From Comamonadaceae bacterium OS-4 (lineage in GTDB: Bacteria; Pseudomonadota; Gammaproteobacteria; Burkholderiales; Burkholderiaceae_C), in the NCBI GenBank assembly GCA_027924025.1, contig AP026970.1:3680501-3744500 (forward strand): DNA of 64,000 nt, in the 5' to 3' direction. Made by a program: the position numbers and the translations under genes. The first letter of the stretch is position 1. Each line of letters opens with the position of its first letter. This document shows, in pieces, positions 63,004-64,000 of this stretch. The notes below the pieces were generated by a model that worked only from the letters and a program-made list of their open reading frames with translations, did no database searches and was not told where the DNA came from.

Positions 63004-64000
63004 TCAAGGGAATCGGGAGATCACTTGTGCCACCGCCGCCGTGAGTTTTTTGGCGTAGGGCACATGCAAAAATTCATTGGGTCCATGGGCATTACTCTTG
63101 GGTCCCAACACGCCGCAGACCATCATCTGTGCCTTGGGAAAGCCCTTGGAGAGCATGTTCATCAACGGAATTGTGCCGCCCTGACCGATGTGACCGCAAG
63201 GCGCACCAAAATGCGCATTCGAGGCGTCGTTCAGTGCCGCGTCAAACCAAGGGGCGGTATCAGGCGCGTTCCAGCCAGTTGCGCTGGACATGCCTTCAAA
63301 AGTGACCTTGGCCTGGTAGGGCGCGTTGTCTTCCAAGAGCGCCTTGAGCTCTTGCACCGCAGCAGCAGCTTCCACCAAGGGCGGCAGCCGCAGACTCAGC
63401 TTGAACGCGGTGTAGGGCCGCAGCACATTGCCCGCGTTTTGGATATCTGGAAAACCATCGGCACCGGTCACGCTGAGCGTGGGCTGCCAGGTGCGCTTGA
63501 GCAAGGCCTCGAGCGGGTCGGAGGTCGTGGGCAGCGCGAACGTGGTGGCGCCGCCGCAATCGTAGTGGGCCCACGGAAAGCGTTTGAAAAGCTCGTCACC
63601 CAATATTGCTGCGGTTGCTTGGGCCTGCTGCATCCGCTGCACAGGCACCTCGCAATGGAAGTTGGAGGGCAGCAGATGACCGGTCTTGCTGTCTTCCAAC
63701 CGGTCCAGCACCTGGCGCAGGATGCGGAAGCTGGACGGCACCAAGCCGCTGGCATCCCCCGAGTGAATGCCCTCGGTCAGAATTTCCACTTTCAATACCC
63801 CGCTGGCCATGCCGCGCAGGCTGTTGGTCAGCCAGAGCTGGTCGTAATTGCCGGCACCGGAGTCCAAGCAGACCACCAGCCCGACCTCGCCCAGCCGGGG
63901 CTTGAGCGCATCCACATAGTGCAGCAGGTCGTAAGAACCGCTTTCTTCGCAGGTCTCAATCAAACCCACGATGCGCGGGTGGCGCAGTTTTTGGGCCTTG
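63004..64000 (-). CDS. M20 family metallopeptidase, N-terminus beyond the window
   Basis: The last ~331 residues of an M20 dipeptidase-like enzyme are present; the reading frame stays open to base 64000 and the start lies outside. Visible features are the catalytic Glu pair in IETCEESGS, the metal-ligand Asp in CLDSGAG, the lid domain with EGIHSGDASGL, and the final ligand His in KSNAHGPNEFLH. It overlaps the next gene's possible TTG start, indicating an operon with the lipase-like gene. Confidence 0.9.
   Translation of the reverse strand, partial: KAQKLRHPRIVGLIETCEESGSYDLLHYVDALKPRLGEVGLVVCLDSGAGNYDQLWLTNSLRGMASGVLKVEILTEGIHSGDASGLVPSSFRILRQVLDRLEDSKTGHLLPSNFHCEVPVQRMQQAQATAAILGDELFKRFPWAHYDCGGATTFALPTTSDPLEALLKRTWQPTLSVTGADGFPDIQNAGNVLRPYTAFKLSLRLPPLVEAAAAVQELKALLEDNAPYQAKVTFEGMSSATGWNAPDTAPWFDAALNDASNAHFGAPCGHIGQGGTIPLMNMLSKGFPKAQMMVCGVLGPKSNAHGPNEFLHVPYAKKLTAAVAQVISRFP

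Overview
The window looks like a chromosome segment of a betaproteobacterium of the order Burkholderiales, most likely family Comamonadaceae (Rhodoferax-like). The evidence is the high-GC coding style, the neighbourhood lptD-surA-rsmA with a divergent amgK-type kinase, the large number of signal-transduction proteins, and a dispersed short repeat with the core TTTGATAGCTGC, which I associate with that family. It recurs at least six times here, usually just after a stop codon. No rRNA, tRNA, CRISPR array, transposase or integrase is visible. The genus assignment is inference.

Region 1 (1-10.2 kb) is accessory and defence-like. Six genes overlap by 4-8 bases in one operon: type I methyltransferase hsdM, a DUF1016/YhcG-type PD-(D/E)XK nuclease, specificity subunit hsdS, a Septu PtuA-like ATPase, an HNH-like partner that has lost its zinc cysteines, and a DUF91-like/DUF5655 nuclease-like protein. 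No hsdR is in the window. A DUF2130 coiled-coil protein with internal 207-bp tandem repeats and a ParDE-type toxin-antitoxin pair with a palindromic operator follow.

Region 2 (10.2-24 kb) is mixed. It holds creA, a glyoxalase-fold protein, an AraC regulator with an effector-binding partner, a periplasmic ClpP-fold protein, and homoserine dehydrogenase preceded by a threonine/isoleucine leader peptide with mutually exclusive hairpins (apparent attenuation). A frameshifted M48 protease, HipA-like YjjJ, a RIO kinase, a membrane Mrr-like protein, dienelactone hydrolase, a haem-c sensor hybrid kinase, and a MarR/DUF2798 divergent pair with twin operators complete it.

Region 3 (24-44.4 kb) is largely metabolic and envelope: tapT, CHM isomerase, a PglL-type ligase, rarD, a chalcone-isomerase-fold/BASS/Mpo1-like cluster with a Crp regulator, tkt-gap (Calvin/pentose phosphate/glycolysis), an OYE reductase, PBP1A, a ParA ATPase, a frameshifted GAF-EAL protein, murU (carrying an in-frame copy of the dispersed repeat) coupled to pepP, an esterase and a Bcr-type exporter.

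Region 4 (44.4-64 kb) starts with a nitric-oxide sensing pair (H-NOX plus hybrid kinase), followed by DUF2061 and a rubredoxin-reductase-like flavoprotein, malic enzyme maeB, a secreted RNase Sa-type ribonuclease with a barstar inhibitor, the lptD-surA-rsmA operon, amgK, rsmE-MFS, a second chalcone-isomerase-fold protein, a GGDEF-EAL protein, a lysophospholipase-like hydrolase and an M20 peptidase cut by the right edge.
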